Shown: positions 44,583-53,714 of the stretch, one piece after another
Numbering within the stretch: position 1 is the stretch's first letter
Layout of the letters: the number at the start of each line of letters is the position of its first letter
Source: an uncultured Actinomycetes bacterium
GTDB taxonomy: Bacteria > Actinomycetota > Acidimicrobiia > Acidimicrobiales > RAAP-2
Direction of reading: 5' to 3'
DNA length: 64,000 nucleotides
Assembly: GCA_903875425.1 (NCBI GenBank)
Contig: CAIQWC010000040.1
Location: forward strand, 124,001-188,000
The notes under the pieces: generated by a model
Databases searched by the model: none
What the model was told of the DNA's origin: nothing
What the model saw: only the letters and a program-made list of their open reading frames with translations
Position numbers and translations under genes: made by a program

Positions 44583-45700
44583 TCACAGAGCGCGACAGCT
44601 GAGCGGAACGCAAAGCGATCGGTCATCCCCGCTACGTAGGCGACGGCTGCGTGTACCGCGGCGGCTTCGCCGCTGAGCAAGCCACCGAGTTCCAAGACAC
44701 CAGGAATAGTGTTGGGCGAGTCGATGAAGTGATCGGTAAGGGTACGCAATACGTCGACGACGGCGTCAGCCTGCGCGCGCGACGCGTCGCGCAAGTAAAT
44801 GTGTTCATAGTTGAAGGCTCTGAAGGCCGACAGGGCTTCAGCATGATCTTCGTCCATGCCAATGCGACCAGTACTCAGTCCTGTTGCCACCATCGCGTCG
44901 ATAAAGGCACCGAGCTGCGTTCCGCGGCGAGGTCCACATCGCTCTAGAACAATGTCAGGTAGTCGATCGTGGCTAGCGATACCCGTCGAGACAGCATCTT
45001 CAAAGTCATGGCAGACATAGGCGATACGGTCAGCCCAACTCACGACTTCGCCCTCTGGTGTGATGGGTGCCGGCCGGGACCACGAGTGATTTCGAATACC
45101 GTCGAGCGTTTCGACGCAGAGGTTGAGCGATGCCAGAGAAACATCGGCTCCCCACGGTGCATGATCGAAACCCCCTTCGACGTAGGGGTCCAAGGCTTCC
45201 TCGCTGGCGTGACCTCCGGGGCCATGGCCACAGTCGTGTCCGAGAGCAATGGCTTCGGTAAGGGCTACGTTGAGACCAAGGGCTCGGGCTATGCCCGTCG
45301 CCACCTGAGCCACCTCCAGAGCGTGGGTTAGGCGAGTGCGTTGGTGATCATCGGGGAAAACAAAAACCTGCGTCTTGCCGGCGAGGCGACGAAAGCTTGA
45401 GGCGTGGAGAATGCGGTCACGGTCGCGCTCGAAGCAGGTTCGCCAAAGATCGGGCTCTTCTTCGACACCCCGGTTCCCTCCGCCGTGAGCTTTCGTGGCC
45501 AAGGGGGCTAAGAGGTCGAGTTCTCGAGTCTCCCTTAGCTCCCTGGTGATGCCAGACAGATCCCCGCCGCTTGCCGACAGCCCGGCGCTTGAGTCAGCGT
45601 GGGCGCTCACAAAGGCGTGACCTTGGGCCTCTTGGAGGTAGCCGCCCATCGTGGAGGCCCAGCGACGATTGCGCTCTGTTGCATTAGGTATGGAGTTCAC
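44543..45700 (-). CDS. dgt: Deoxyguanosinetriphosphate triphosphohydrolase-like HD protein
   Basis: HD-domain dNTP triphosphohydrolase of the Dgt family. RDRILHASSFRRLAGKTQVF, DDHQRTRLTHALEVAQVA (first His), LGHDCGHGPGGHASEEAL (the HD pair), WADRIAYVCHDFEDA (last Asp) and FNYEHIYLR match. About 385 residues from the GTG at 45700; an ATG at 45649 is the alternative, and the much longer frame would overlap the DUF3107 gene and is rejected. Such enzymes regulate dNTP pools by releasing PPPi. Confidence 0.9.
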   Translation of the reverse strand: MNSIPNATERNRRWASTMGGYLQEAQGHAFVSAHADSSAGLSASGGDLSGITRELRETRELDLLAPLATKAHGGGNRGVEEEPDLWRTCFERDRDRILHASSFRRLAGKTQVFVFPDDHQRTRLTHALEVAQVATGIARALGLNVALTEAIALGHDCGHGPGGHASEEALDPYVEGGFDHAPWGADVSLASLNLCVETLDGIRNHSWSRPAPITPEGEVVSWADRIAYVCHDFEDAVSTGIASHDRLPDIVLERCGPRRGTQLGAFIDAMVATGLSTGRIGMDEDHAEALSAFRAFNYEHIYLRDASRAQADAVVDVLRTLTDHFIDSPNTIPGVLELGGLLSGEAAAVHAAVAYVAGMTDRFAFRSAVALCDYDPDRLPVGIDR

Positions 45701-45779
45701 GTGCTCTATTCTGCCCTGCGCCTGTAACGTTAGGGTAAAGAAGAACTCCGGAGAGCCCTCCGGCAGACAGGAGAGTGTT

Positions 45780-46013
45780 GTGGACGTCCGAATCGGCATC
45801 GTGCAGACCGTCAAGGAGCTTGAGGTAGACCTCGCTGAAGACGCTGATCGCGACGAGGTGCTCGCCGACATTGATACGGCCCTAAGTGGGGACAGCGTCT
45901 TGTGGCTGACCGATAAGAAGGGTCGGCGCGTCGGGGTCCCCGCGGCCAAGATTGCTTGGGTTGAGGTAGGCGCTCCAGAGAAGGATCGTCGCGTCGGCTT
46001 CGGGGCTCCGTAA
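45780..46013 (+). CDS. DUF3107 family protein
   Basis: A 77-residue actinobacterial protein: DVRIGIVQTVKELEVDLAED, VLADIDTALSG and KKGRRVGVPAAKIAWVEVGA. The all-beta/alpha pattern is DUF3107; its function is not known to me. Start is the GTG at 45780 following CAGGAGAG; the frame extends upstream antisense to dgt without support. It lies 16 nt ahead of the Get3-like ATPase pair. Confidence 0.85.
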   Translation: MDVRIGIVQTVKELEVDLAEDADRDEVLADIDTALSGDSVLWLTDKKGRRVGVPAAKIAWVEVGAPEKDRRVGFGAP

Positions 46014-46029
46014 TCATCGGAGAGGGATC

Positions 46030-46980
46030 ATGATCGGACCGGTACTCACCGGCCGGCGGCTCTTGTTCGTGACCGGCAAAGGTGGCGTCGGTAAAACTAC
46101 GGTTGCTGCTGGCTTAGCCCTCATGCTCGCCGAGCAAGGCAAAACCGTTCTTGCCTGTGAGATCGATGCCAAAGGCGATCTCTCCGCCGCCTATGAAATA
46201 CCACCAGTTGGATTTGATCCAGTCAAGGTCACGTCGTCACTATCGGTGATGGCGATGGATACCGAAGCGTCGCTTCGCGAATATCTTCGCCTGAATTTAA
46301 AGATCCCGATTATGGGACGGATAGGGCCCTTGGCAGCGGCGTTCGATTTTGTTGCTACCGCTGCGCCTGGGGTAAGAGAAATCCTTACCGTCGGCAAGAT
46401 CTGTTGGGAAGTTCGCGAGCGCCACTACGACGTCGTCGTCGTCGATGCCCCTGCTTCAGGTCACATCATCTCTCAACTTGCGGCCCCTGATGCCATCGCG
46501 GAATTAGTTCGTATCGGTCCCATCCGGAATCAATCTCAGTGGATGGCCGAGATACTGAATAATCCGCAGGCCACCGGCGTTGTTGTGGCGACGACCGCTG
46601 AAGAGATGCCCATCGCAGAAACGATAGAACTTACGCAACGGCTTGAACAGGAAACATCAGTTGAGGTTGCTGGGATTGTCGTCAATCGGGTACTACCAGA
46701 GCGCTTTGGCCCCCGCGAAGCTGCTGCCTTCGCTGCCCTCAATAGCGATACCCATAGAGCCTGGATAGATGAGCACCTACCCGAAGGAGCCCCTGCCGTT
46801 CTCGAGGCGACACGGTTAGCTACGCAACTTCGGCGCCATCGATCTCGCCACCTCGACGTATTACGCCGCGAGATGGATCCTTCGGTTCCGCTCTATTACC
46901 TGCCCGAACTCTTCACGCGCGCAGAGGGCCTGCGAATGACACGACAGGTGGCAACGCACTTGGCTGAGGAGTTGGGGTGA
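46030..46980 (+). CDS. Get3/ArsA-like ATPase, first of a pair
   Basis: A 316-residue SIMIBI-class ATPase. FVTGKGGVGKTTVAAGLAL is the deviant Walker A with the signature lysine, CEIDAKGDLSAAY replaces the usual DPA switch, and VVVDAPASGH is the switch-II region. MGRIGPLAAAFDFVATAAPG and VVNRVLPERFGP are typical of the shorter partner of the actinobacterial pair (Rv3679-like). Mycobacterial pair mates form a Get3-like complex. Arsenite transport is unlikely because no arsenic-binding cysteines are present. The next gene overlaps by 4 nt. Confidence 0.88.
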   Translation: MIGPVLTGRRLLFVTGKGGVGKTTVAAGLALMLAEQGKTVLACEIDAKGDLSAAYEIPPVGFDPVKVTSSLSVMAMDTEASLREYLRLNLKIPIMGRIGPLAAAFDFVATAAPGVREILTVGKICWEVRERHYDVVVVDAPASGHIISQLAAPDAIAELVRIGPIRNQSQWMAEILNNPQATGVVVATTAEEMPIAETIELTQRLEQETSVEVAGIVVNRVLPERFGPREAAAFAALNSDTHRAWIDEHLPEGAPAVLEATRLATQLRRHRSRHLDVLRREMDPSVPLYYLPELFTRAEGLRMTRQVATHLAEELG

Positions 46981-48140
46981 TGGCGTCACGAGATCTGCTG
47001 TCGTTGCTCGAGACCAAGGAAATTATCATTACCTGTGGTCCTGGGGGAGTCGGTAAAACCACGACGGCAGCAGCTGCCGCAGCGATTACTGCTGCGCGCG
47101 AAGGCGGCCGCGTCCTCGTACTGACGGTTGACCCCGCTCGCCGCTTAGCCGATGCGCTCGGCGTGGCAGGTATTGGCAACGACGTTGTCGCGGTGGATCC
47201 GGCACTCTTTGCTGAAGCTGGAATGGAAGCTCGGGGATCGCTTAGTGCGGCGATGCTCGATACGAAGAAGAGCTGGGACGAACTCATCGCTCGCCATGCC
47301 CCGAGCGAAGAGACGAGAGATCGAATCCTGAGCAACCCGCTCTACACATCACTGACGACCCGCTTTGTGCAAAGCCATGACTACATCGCGATGGAACGAC
47401 TCTATGAGTTGCACGCCACCGGGGAGTGGGATCTGATTGTGGTCGATACTCCGCCCACGCGAAACGCCCTTGACTTCCTTGATGCACCGGCGAGAATGGC
47501 AGATTTCTTTTCTTCGCGGCTCTTGCGTTGGCTTATCATGCCCTCCCGCTCAGGTTTTCTCGGCATTGCATCGAAAGGATTCGCACAGGTGGCTGATCGG
47601 ATTTTGGGTCGGCAGTTTCTCGCCGATATCACTGAATTCTTTGGAAGCCTTGAATCAATGTATGAAGGTTTTGTTGAACGAAGCCAAGCGGTACGTCGAC
47701 TACTCAGCGATGAGCGAACCGCGTTTGTGGTCGTCTCTAGTTCTGAATTGGTTCCTCTTCGAGAGGCAACCTTCTTCGTGGAACAACTTGCCACACGAAA
47801 TTTTTTACTCGCTTGCGTAGTACTAAACCGAGTGTTGCCAAGGTCACTCGCTGATTCTTCGGCCACCGAAGCGTCATTGAAGATATCGCAAGACTCGGAT
47901 CATCTTGCTGAGCAACTTGGTGCCGAACTCAAGGTGGATGTGAATGTAGCTAAGCGCGTGCTGGCCACGATGGGTGAGAGCTTTACTGATCTTTCGGTGA
48001 TTGCGCATCGAGAAGCAGCGGCGAGAGCAAACTTCTCCTTGGGTTCGGCTTCTATGGTCGAGGTACCCCTATTTGACGAGGACATCCATGATCTCCGTGG
48101 TCTTCTTCGCCTTGGCGAGTTCCTCATCGCGAAGGACTGA
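46977..48140 (+). CDS. Get3/ArsA-like ATPase, second of a pair
   Basis: 387 residues, the longer partner (Rv3680-like). Walker A CGPGGVGKTTTAAAAA, LTVDPARRLADALG with the DPA switch I, and IVVDTPPTRNALDFLDAP switch II are all intact. A hydrophobic central region (FFSSRLLRWLIMPSRSGF) could form the client groove of Get3-type proteins. The first codon is GTG at 46977, immediately followed by ATG at 46980; either may be used. Its coupling with the first ATPase implies heterodimer or hetero-oligomer formation, an inference from mycobacterial homologues. Confidence 0.88.
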   Translation: MMASRDLLSLLETKEIIITCGPGGVGKTTTAAAAAAITAAREGGRVLVLTVDPARRLADALGVAGIGNDVVAVDPALFAEAGMEARGSLSAAMLDTKKSWDELIARHAPSEETRDRILSNPLYTSLTTRFVQSHDYIAMERLYELHATGEWDLIVVDTPPTRNALDFLDAPARMADFFSSRLLRWLIMPSRSGFLGIASKGFAQVADRILGRQFLADITEFFGSLESMYEGFVERSQAVRRLLSDERTAFVVVSSSELVPLREATFFVEQLATRNFLLACVVLNRVLPRSLADSSATEASLKISQDSDHLAEQLGAELKVDVNVAKRVLATMGESFTDLSVIAHREAAARANFSLGSASMVEVPLFDEDIHDLRGLLRLGEFLIAKD

Positions 48141-48200
48141 ACCCCTTGACCCCGGAAGCCTTCTACGATTTGGTTATGACCAGGACGCGGCGATAGAGCA

Positions 48201-49100
48201 ATGCAGGACTACCACCTCCATCTCTGGACACATGAGGATCCCTCGACGTGGCTCGTGATTGACCAGCTTGCCGCTTACTGTGAGGCCGCCAAAGAACAAG
48301 GGGTTGTAGAAATTGCCATTACCGAGCACCTGTCTCGTTTCACCAGAACTATTGACCTCGTAGGTCCTATCTGGGAAGAGAACGACGACAGTCCGGCGCT
48401 GAAACAATCCATGGCGGACTACTTCGACTTCCACGCACGAGGAGATCTTGACGCCTACGTGGATATCGTGCTCGAAGCGAAGCGCCAGGGCTTACCGATC
48501 AAGTTAGGTATGGAAGTTGATTACATGCGGGGCAAGATGGATGCCGTTGCTGAGATGCTTAAGGAGTATCCCTTTGACGTGCTCCTCGGCTCTGTGCACT
48601 GGATGGGTTCTTGGATGTTTGATGTGATCGAAGATCCTGTTCACCTCGATGAATGGGATCGTCGCACTACTGAGCAGGCCTGGGACGCTTACGTCGAGTG
48701 CATGGAAGAGTTAGCAGCTACCGCCACGTGCGATGTCCTGGCCCACCCTGACGTCATCAAAATTGCTGGTCGTATCCCCGATGCTCCAGAGGAGTGGTGG
48801 GACCGTATCGCCGAAGCCGCGGCGTCTTCGGGTATGGCTGCTGAAGTGAACTCATCGGGCTGGCGCAAACCCATCGCTGAGCAATACCCCACCAAGGATC
48901 TCCTCACTCGATTCTTGGAGCGAGGCGTATCGCTCACGACGGCGTCCGACGCGCATCGCTTAAGCCATGTTGGATTTCGTATGGGAGATGTAGCGAGCTT
49001 GCTCGATGCTCATGGTGTCGAAGAACTTGCCAGCTTTAGCGAGCGCGAGTGCTCGATGCTCAGCAGAACAGAGAGGGGAAGCCATGGCCACCCCGGGTGA
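48201..49100 (+). CDS. PHP-domain histidinol-phosphatase-like phosphoesterase
   Basis: A 299-residue metal-dependent TIM-like phosphoesterase. It shows the N-terminal DYHLHLWTHE (H-x-H), AITEHLSRFT, LGMEVDYMRGKMD, LLGSVHWMG, VLAHPDVIKI, EVNSSGWRKPIAEQYP and TTASDAHRLSHVG: the full set of PHP metal ligands. The closest function is polymerase/histidinol-phosphatase-type HisK, the last phosphatase step of histidine synthesis. No other his gene is nearby, so the substrate may differ. It overlaps pdtaS by 17 nt. Confidence 0.85.
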   Translation: MQDYHLHLWTHEDPSTWLVIDQLAAYCEAAKEQGVVEIAITEHLSRFTRTIDLVGPIWEENDDSPALKQSMADYFDFHARGDLDAYVDIVLEAKRQGLPIKLGMEVDYMRGKMDAVAEMLKEYPFDVLLGSVHWMGSWMFDVIEDPVHLDEWDRRTTEQAWDAYVECMEELAATATCDVLAHPDVIKIAGRIPDAPEEWWDRIAEAAASSGMAAEVNSSGWRKPIAEQYPTKDLLTRFLERGVSLTTASDAHRLSHVGFRMGDVASLLDAHGVEELASFSERECSMLSRTERGSHGHPG

Positions 49101-50547
49101 ACTCGCACGCCTTCGTACTGAGTTGAGCGCCGATGAAGTCGAACACCTCCAGCGCCTCCTTGGGTTGTGGTCACTGCTGTCTGACCTTTCTTTCTCGGAC
49201 CTGCTCTTGGTGGCTCCGGTGGCCGCCCCAGTACCTGGCTCGGGCCCCCAACTGGTCGTGCTTGGTCAAATCCGGCCGAATAATCGCGCCACGGTGGTCA
49301 CTCAAGACTTTGTGGGACAAACCGTCGCCGAGAGCCGTTGGGAATCGACCGCGGAAGCGCTTCATGCCGGCCACATTGTCAAGGGAACAATCTTTAGTTC
49401 AGAATTGAATACGGACCTTCGGGTTTGGAATGTACCGGTCCGATTCGGTTCCAAGGTCATTGGTGTACTCATGCGTGTACGTGGTCCACTCGAAGGTGAA
49501 CCAAGCCCCTATGAGCGGGTCTACCTCGGTGTGTTTGAACGCATCTGCGTTATGGTGGCCGACTCAGCCTTTCCGTATCCGGATATTGATTTTGGCATTC
49601 AAGAGACGCCTCGAGTTGGAGATGGCTCCATTGTCGTAGACGGCCAAGGCCGTATCGAGTTCGCTACTCCTAACGCGGTTAATGCTCTGCACCGAATGGG
49701 TGCGTACTCACCTCCCGAGGGAAGTCGCTTCGAAGAAGTGGGCCTTGATGGAACAGTAGTTTCTAATGCGCTCAAGAGCGGCTCGCCGGTACTTGAAGAA
49801 ATCGAACGACGCCCTGATGTTTCTGTTCTGGTTCAGGTACTGCCCCTTCTCACTAGCGGTAGTGTCACGGGCGCACTGATTTTGCTGAGAGACGTCACGG
49901 ACCTTCGTCGACTTGGACGACTCGTGCTCTCCAAAGATGCTGCGATCCGTGAAGTTCACCATCGAGTAAAAAATAATCTTCAAACCATCTCGGCGCTGCT
50001 TCGCCTACAAGCTCGACGTACCGACGCCGGCGAGGGGCGCCTCGCGCTGCTCGAAGCTGAGCGTCGGGTTCGCTCGATCGCAATCGTGCACGAGATTCTT
50101 TCGCGTGAGCCTGGTGACCAGATTCCCTTTGCCGAGATGGTCAGCGCGCTCGTTGCTATGGCTGAAGATTCGGTAGTTGGTGGGTCAGTGGAAATCGTCG
50201 TTGATGGGGACCTAGGCGAAGGTACCGTCGATGTAGCCACACCCTTCGCGGTAGCCTTAGCCGAACTCCTCCAAAATGCGGTAGAGCACGCATTCCGAGC
50301 ATCGGGCCAAGGTATTGGTCAAATTTTGGTTCGGTTACGACGCAGTAGTGATCTGTTGTTGGCCGAGGTTCGAGACTCTGGACCAGGGTTGCCCGAAGGC
50401 TTTGATATCGACGCCTCGCCATCGCTGGGATTAAGCATTGTGCGCGACTTGGTGACCGTACAGCTTGGGGGAAGGCTGATTTTGGAGAACGTGCATCCTA
50501 CCGAAGGCCATGGAGCCATCGCTCGCATTGAAGTTCCCTACACCTAA
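49084..50547 (+). CDS. pdtaS: PdtaS-like sensor histidine kinase
   Basis: A soluble two-component kinase of 487 residues. An N-terminal GAF-like sensor domain, a PAS domain (VDGQGRIEFATPNAVNALHR), a HisKA_2 dimerisation domain with phospho-His in VHHRVKNNLQTISALLRLQA (the H-R-x-K-N-N-L signature), and a HATPase_c domain with LLQNAVEHAFR and RDSGPGLPEGF. In mycobacteria PdtaS phosphorylates PdtaR, an ANTAR RNA-binding antiterminator; no pdtaR is in the window. Start ATG at 49084 follows GAGAGGGGAAG. Confidence 0.9.
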   Translation: MATPGELARLRTELSADEVEHLQRLLGLWSLLSDLSFSDLLLVAPVAAPVPGSGPQLVVLGQIRPNNRATVVTQDFVGQTVAESRWESTAEALHAGHIVKGTIFSSELNTDLRVWNVPVRFGSKVIGVLMRVRGPLEGEPSPYERVYLGVFERICVMVADSAFPYPDIDFGIQETPRVGDGSIVVDGQGRIEFATPNAVNALHRMGAYSPPEGSRFEEVGLDGTVVSNALKSGSPVLEEIERRPDVSVLVQVLPLLTSGSVTGALILLRDVTDLRRLGRLVLSKDAAIREVHHRVKNNLQTISALLRLQARRTDAGEGRLALLEAERRVRSIAIVHEILSREPGDQIPFAEMVSALVAMAEDSVVGGSVEIVVDGDLGEGTVDVATPFAVALAELLQNAVEHAFRASGQGIGQILVRLRRSSDLLLAEVRDSGPGLPEGFDIDASPSLGLSIVRDLVTVQLGGRLILENVHPTEGHGAIARIEVPYT

Positions 50548-50606
50548 AGGTTCTTGGGCCTTTGCCCTTGAGGGGAAGGTGCCTGCGGTCGCATAGACTC
50601 GGAGGC

Positions 50607-51386
50607 ATGAACATTGTCGTGTGCGTAAAGCAAATCCCCGATCCCGCTGCGCCGCAATCGCTCGAAGCGGGTACTAACACCTTGGACCGTTCGGGGAAAC
50701 TTATCCTCGATGATTCTGACGCCTACGGTGTCGAAATGGCCCTCCAACTCGCCGAACAGGCCGGTGGCGGAGAGGTGACGCTGGTATCCATGGCGCCCAA
50801 CGGTGAAACGGCCGGCCTTCGTACCGCACTGGCCATGGGCGCAGCAAAAGCAATCTTGGTAAGCGATGATGCCTTAAAGGGCAGTGACGCGTTGAGCACC
50901 GCGAAGGTGCTGGCTGCCGCGATCAAGCGAGCAAACGCTGATCTCGTGATTGCTGCTACTGAGTCGTCAGATGGCTATACCGGCACGACGCCGGTGCAAA
51001 TCGCCGAGATTCTTGGCCTGCCATCGATAACCTTCGCTAAGTCGGTGGCGATCGAAGGCACAAGCGTCAAAGTTGATCGCCAGACTGAAGCTGGCTATGA
51101 CGAAGTGACGGCACCCTTACCAGCGCTGGTGACGGTAACCGCTGGCGTTGTAGAACCTCGCTACCCCTCATTCAAAGGCATCATGGCGGCGAAGTCCAAG
51201 CCCGTCGAAACGCTCAGCGTCGCTGACCTTGGCCTTGATGCCAGCCAAGTTGGTGCGCTAGGTGGCCGTCAAAGCATTACCTCGGTTGACGAGGCGGAAG
51301 CACGCAACGCCGGTGAGGTTGTTGTCGACGAGGGAGACGGTGCACAGCGCATTGTGACCTTCCTCGAGAATCTCAAGGTTATTTAG
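50607..51386 (+). CDS. etfB: Electron transfer flavoprotein beta subunit
   Basis: Carries electrons from acyl-CoA dehydrogenases to ETF:quinone oxidoreductase with EtfA. 259 residues: VVCVKQIPDP, the AMP/FAD site region VTLVSMAPNG, ALAMGAAKAILVSDDAL, ATESSDGYTGTTPVQIAEILG and YPSFKGIMAAKSKPVE. The ATG at 50607 is chosen because conservation begins there; GGAGG ends only 1 nt before it, so initiation may be unusual, or a short upstream extension may be used. It runs directly into etfA. Confidence 0.95.
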   Translation: MNIVVCVKQIPDPAAPQSLEAGTNTLDRSGKLILDDSDAYGVEMALQLAEQAGGGEVTLVSMAPNGETAGLRTALAMGAAKAILVSDDALKGSDALSTAKVLAAAIKRANADLVIAATESSDGYTGTTPVQIAEILGLPSITFAKSVAIEGTSVKVDRQTEAGYDEVTAPLPALVTVTAGVVEPRYPSFKGIMAAKSKPVETLSVADLGLDASQVGALGGRQSITSVDEAEARNAGEVVVDEGDGAQRIVTFLENLKVI

Positions 51387-51415
51387 TTCAGCCAACGATC
51401 AGAGAAGGAACGCTC

Positions 51416-52381
51416 ATGGCGATTAGCAAGATTTGGGTGATAGCAGAGCCCAGCGATACAGGCATTACGACCACCTCGCTAGAACTGCTTACGAAAGCGC
51501 GAGAGCTTGCTGGCACGGTCGAAGCCGTCACCTGGGGTTTGAACACCGCCGCCAATGCCGCGGTACTCGGCGAGTACGGCGCCACCACCGTCCATGACGT
51601 TGGGGACCTTGGCTCGGCACTCCCGGGCGCTCCGGTAGCCGGCGCCATTGCGGGAGCAATTGCTGCGGGGAGTGGTCCAGATGCCATTCTCATCCCGACG
51701 AGTTACGACGGTCGCGATATTGCTGGTCGCCTATCGGCTCGTTGTGACCTACCCGTCCTAACCAACATCACCGACTTGGTTGGTGGCGATACCCTCGTGA
51801 CGCGTCACCCGCTCTTTGGTGGTACGCAGATCGCAAATGCGGAGTTCACTGGCCAAGGTCCTGGGATTTTCGTGGTGCGCGCTAAGAGCTTTGCTGCTGA
51901 GCCCTCGGGTGGTGCGGCCCCGGCAGTTTCACCCTTAAGCGGCGGTGATCTTGGAGCCACGAATGCGTCGATGATTAAGAATCGTCACGTTGAAGAACGC
52001 AGTGGGCCCAAACTCGATGAGGCCGAGGTTGTGGTTTCGGGTGGACGTGGACTCGGTGACAAGGAAAACTACGCACTCATTGAGCAACTCTCTAAGTTGC
52101 TTCATGGTGCTTCAGGAGCAAGCCGTGCCATCGTTGACGCTGGGTGGGTTCCCTACAGTCACCAAGTTGGCCAGACTGGCAAGACGGTGAAGCCCACGGT
52201 CTACCTTGCTTGCGGTATCTCTGGGGCTACGCAGCACATGGTGGGCATGAAGGGTGCGAAGAACATCATTGCTGTCAACAAAGACCAAGATGCTCCCATC
52301 TTCTCGGTCTGTGATCTAGGCATTGTTGGTGACGTTCACAAGGTGTTGCCGGCGCTCATTGAGGAACTCTCGAAGCGTTAG
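51416..52381 (+). CDS. etfA: Electron transfer flavoprotein alpha subunit
   Basis: FAD-binding partner of EtfB, 321 residues. The C-terminal FAD domain has VVSGGRGLGDKENYALIEQL, GASRAIVDAGWVPYSHQVGQ, TGKTVKPTVYLACGISGATQ and IIAVNKDQDAPIFSVCDLG, all family signatures. Start follows AGAAGGAACGCTC. The etfBA operon is the electron sink for the acyl-CoA dehydrogenases at 1.6-3.8 kb and 25.4 kb. A hairpin follows the stop. Confidence 0.95.
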   Translation: MAISKIWVIAEPSDTGITTTSLELLTKARELAGTVEAVTWGLNTAANAAVLGEYGATTVHDVGDLGSALPGAPVAGAIAGAIAAGSGPDAILIPTSYDGRDIAGRLSARCDLPVLTNITDLVGGDTLVTRHPLFGGTQIANAEFTGQGPGIFVVRAKSFAAEPSGGAAPAVSPLSGGDLGATNASMIKNRHVEERSGPKLDEAEVVVSGGRGLGDKENYALIEQLSKLLHGASGASRAIVDAGWVPYSHQVGQTGKTVKPTVYLACGISGATQHMVGMKGAKNIIAVNKDQDAPIFSVCDLGIVGDVHKVLPALIEELSKR

Positions 52382-52404
52382 TAATAACTCCAAGGGGCGT
52401 TACG

Positions 52405-52440
52405 AGGGGAGTCTCACTTTGGTGAGGCTCCCTTGCTTTG
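52405..52440 (+). terminator. Intrinsic-type terminator after etfBA
   Basis: GGGAGTCTCAC (52407-52417) pairs with GTGAGGCTCCC (52422-52432) in an 11-bp stem with one G-T wobble and a TTTG loop. A T-rich tail TTGCTTTG follows. It lies about 25 nt after the etfA stop, and the next gene is convergent, so it ends the etf transcript. Confidence 0.75.
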
Positions 52441-52518
52441 CATAGAGCTCGCATGTGCCCACGTTGCTCAAGAGCACGAAACGGTTCTCAGAAACTATGT
52501 GCTGACGAACCCTGCGCC

Positions 52519-53223
52519 CTAGATTAAAGGCCACGGATAAGGCGGATATGGCCCATCCTCATTGGGATAGGGGAGCTCACCGGCTTCGACTAAGTCGGTA
52601 ATGCGACTCACCAAGCATCCGATTTCTGCCGGACTGAGAAGTTGCTCAAGTTCACGGGGAAGGTTACGAGAAATGTTTTCGAGGGTCGTGAGAAACTCGG
52701 GATCGAAGCTATCGCCGGCATAGTCCCAGATGACGGTTCGTAACTTATCTTCTTGGTGAAAACAAAGTCCGTGGTCAATGGCAGCGATTCCGTCAGGGGT
52801 GAGAAGGACGTGACCAGATTTTCGATCTGAGTTATTAGCGATGACATCAAAGGCGGCTAGTCGTTTGAGTGTCTCGGTGTAGCGAAGTTCCTCTCGCAGC
52901 GTGAAGTAGTGCGCTTGCTCATCCTCATCAACGAAGAGTTGTAAGGACCCAGGCCCAAGGGGTAAGTCTTGGCGACCGATCGTGGGAGGTATCAGCCCGA
53001 GACCAAGGGCGTCATCGAGAAGGTAGGCAGCTACTTCTCTGCGCCACAGGCCTTCGGGAAAGTCCCAGAGTGGGCGCTCACCAGATTCGGGCTTGTAGAC
53101 CGCCTGCGCTGAGAGGGTTCCATAGGCAACATCTACTAACAAGGTGGTGTTAGAGCTATTTGTAAAACGAGCAAGGATCTCGATCTCTCCGTTAAGGAGG
53201 AGATCGAGCGCGTTATCAATCAC
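52519..53223 (-). CDS. SCO1664/TIGR03843 family protein (PI3/4-kinase-like)
   Basis: A 234-residue actinobacterial protein with distant PI3/4-kinase likeness: AVYKPESGERPLWDFPEG (ATP-lysine region), RREVAAYLLDDALGL, the catalytic-like FDVIANNSDRKSGHVLLTP and IAAIDHGLCFHQEDKLR. Third of the trio with DUF3090 and the phosphatase. The GTG at 53223 overlaps the upstream stop (GTGA), preferable to the TTG at 53259. Its function is unknown. In many actinobacteria the trio neighbours mycothiol ligase mshC, absent here. Confidence 0.82.
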   Translation of the reverse strand: MIDNALDLLLNGEIEILARFTNSSNTTLLVDVAYGTLSAQAVYKPESGERPLWDFPEGLWRREVAAYLLDDALGLGLIPPTIGRQDLPLGPGSLQLFVDEDEQAHYFTLREELRYTETLKRLAAFDVIANNSDRKSGHVLLTPDGIAAIDHGLCFHQEDKLRTVIWDYAGDSFDPEFLTTLENISRNLPRELEQLLSPAEIGCLVSRITDLVEAGELPYPNEDGPYPPYPWPLI

Positions 53224-53714
53224 GTCAGTGGTGCGCGGTGGCCGTTGGTGCGAGGACAATCATGACCACGAGGATCGAGGGGCAGGCCACACAGCGGGCA
53301 GGGTGGCCTGCCAGATTCGACCAGTCGAATCGACGCGATTGCAAACGCGGCTGCTTGTTCCTTCGTCACTGAGATCAAAACATCGTCGTCAACTTTAAGG
53401 TCCAGGTCTTCGATGACGATCTCTACGTGACCCCGTTCGGGGTCAATGGATACGGAAATTTCTCCAGCTCTAATATCGATGACATCATCGGGGCTCATCA
53501 CAAGGCCTTCTGGATCATCAAGGTGACCGGGTCGACCTAAACCCTTGATGGCCTCGCTGAGATACTCTGCCAGGGCCCGAAGTTGCTGCTTCTCCACCTT
53601 GATGGTGACTACGCGATTTCCGTCGCGAGCTTGGACCAAAAAGGTACGGCTGCCCACGTCGCCGATAGTTCCGGCGGTGAAGACATCGGGGTATTCAAAG
53701 TCGAAGGAACTCAT
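53220..53714 (-). CDS. DUF3090 (TIGR03847) family protein
   Basis: A 164-residue protein: SSFDFEYPDVFTAGTIGDVG at the start, VEKQQLRALAEYLSEAIKG, and a C-terminal zinc-ribbon-like CPLCGLPLDPRGHDCPRTNGH. The family is conserved next to the SCO1664-like protein and MSMEG_4193-like phosphatase. Function not established. The ATG at 53714 overlaps the phosphatase stop by 4 nt, so the three genes are translationally coupled. Confidence 0.85.
   Translation of the reverse strand: MSSFDFEYPDVFTAGTIGDVGSRTFLVQARDGNRVVTIKVEKQQLRALAEYLSEAIKGLGRPGHLDDPEGLVMSPDDVIDIRAGEISVSIDPERGHVEIVIEDLDLKVDDDVLISVTKEQAAAFAIASIRLVESGRPPCPLCGLPLDPRGHDCPRTNGHRAPLT

Noticed and set aside
44543-45949. Long N-terminal extension of dgt to 45949
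   Set aside because: The added part is Ser/Thr/Arg-rich antisense to the DUF3107 gene, which has its own GTG and ribosome binding site.
46030-48140. Arsenic resistance (arsA) operon
   Set aside because: No arsenite-binding cysteines, and no arsB, arsC or arsR nearby; the pair matches the housekeeping actinobacterial Get3-like arrangement.
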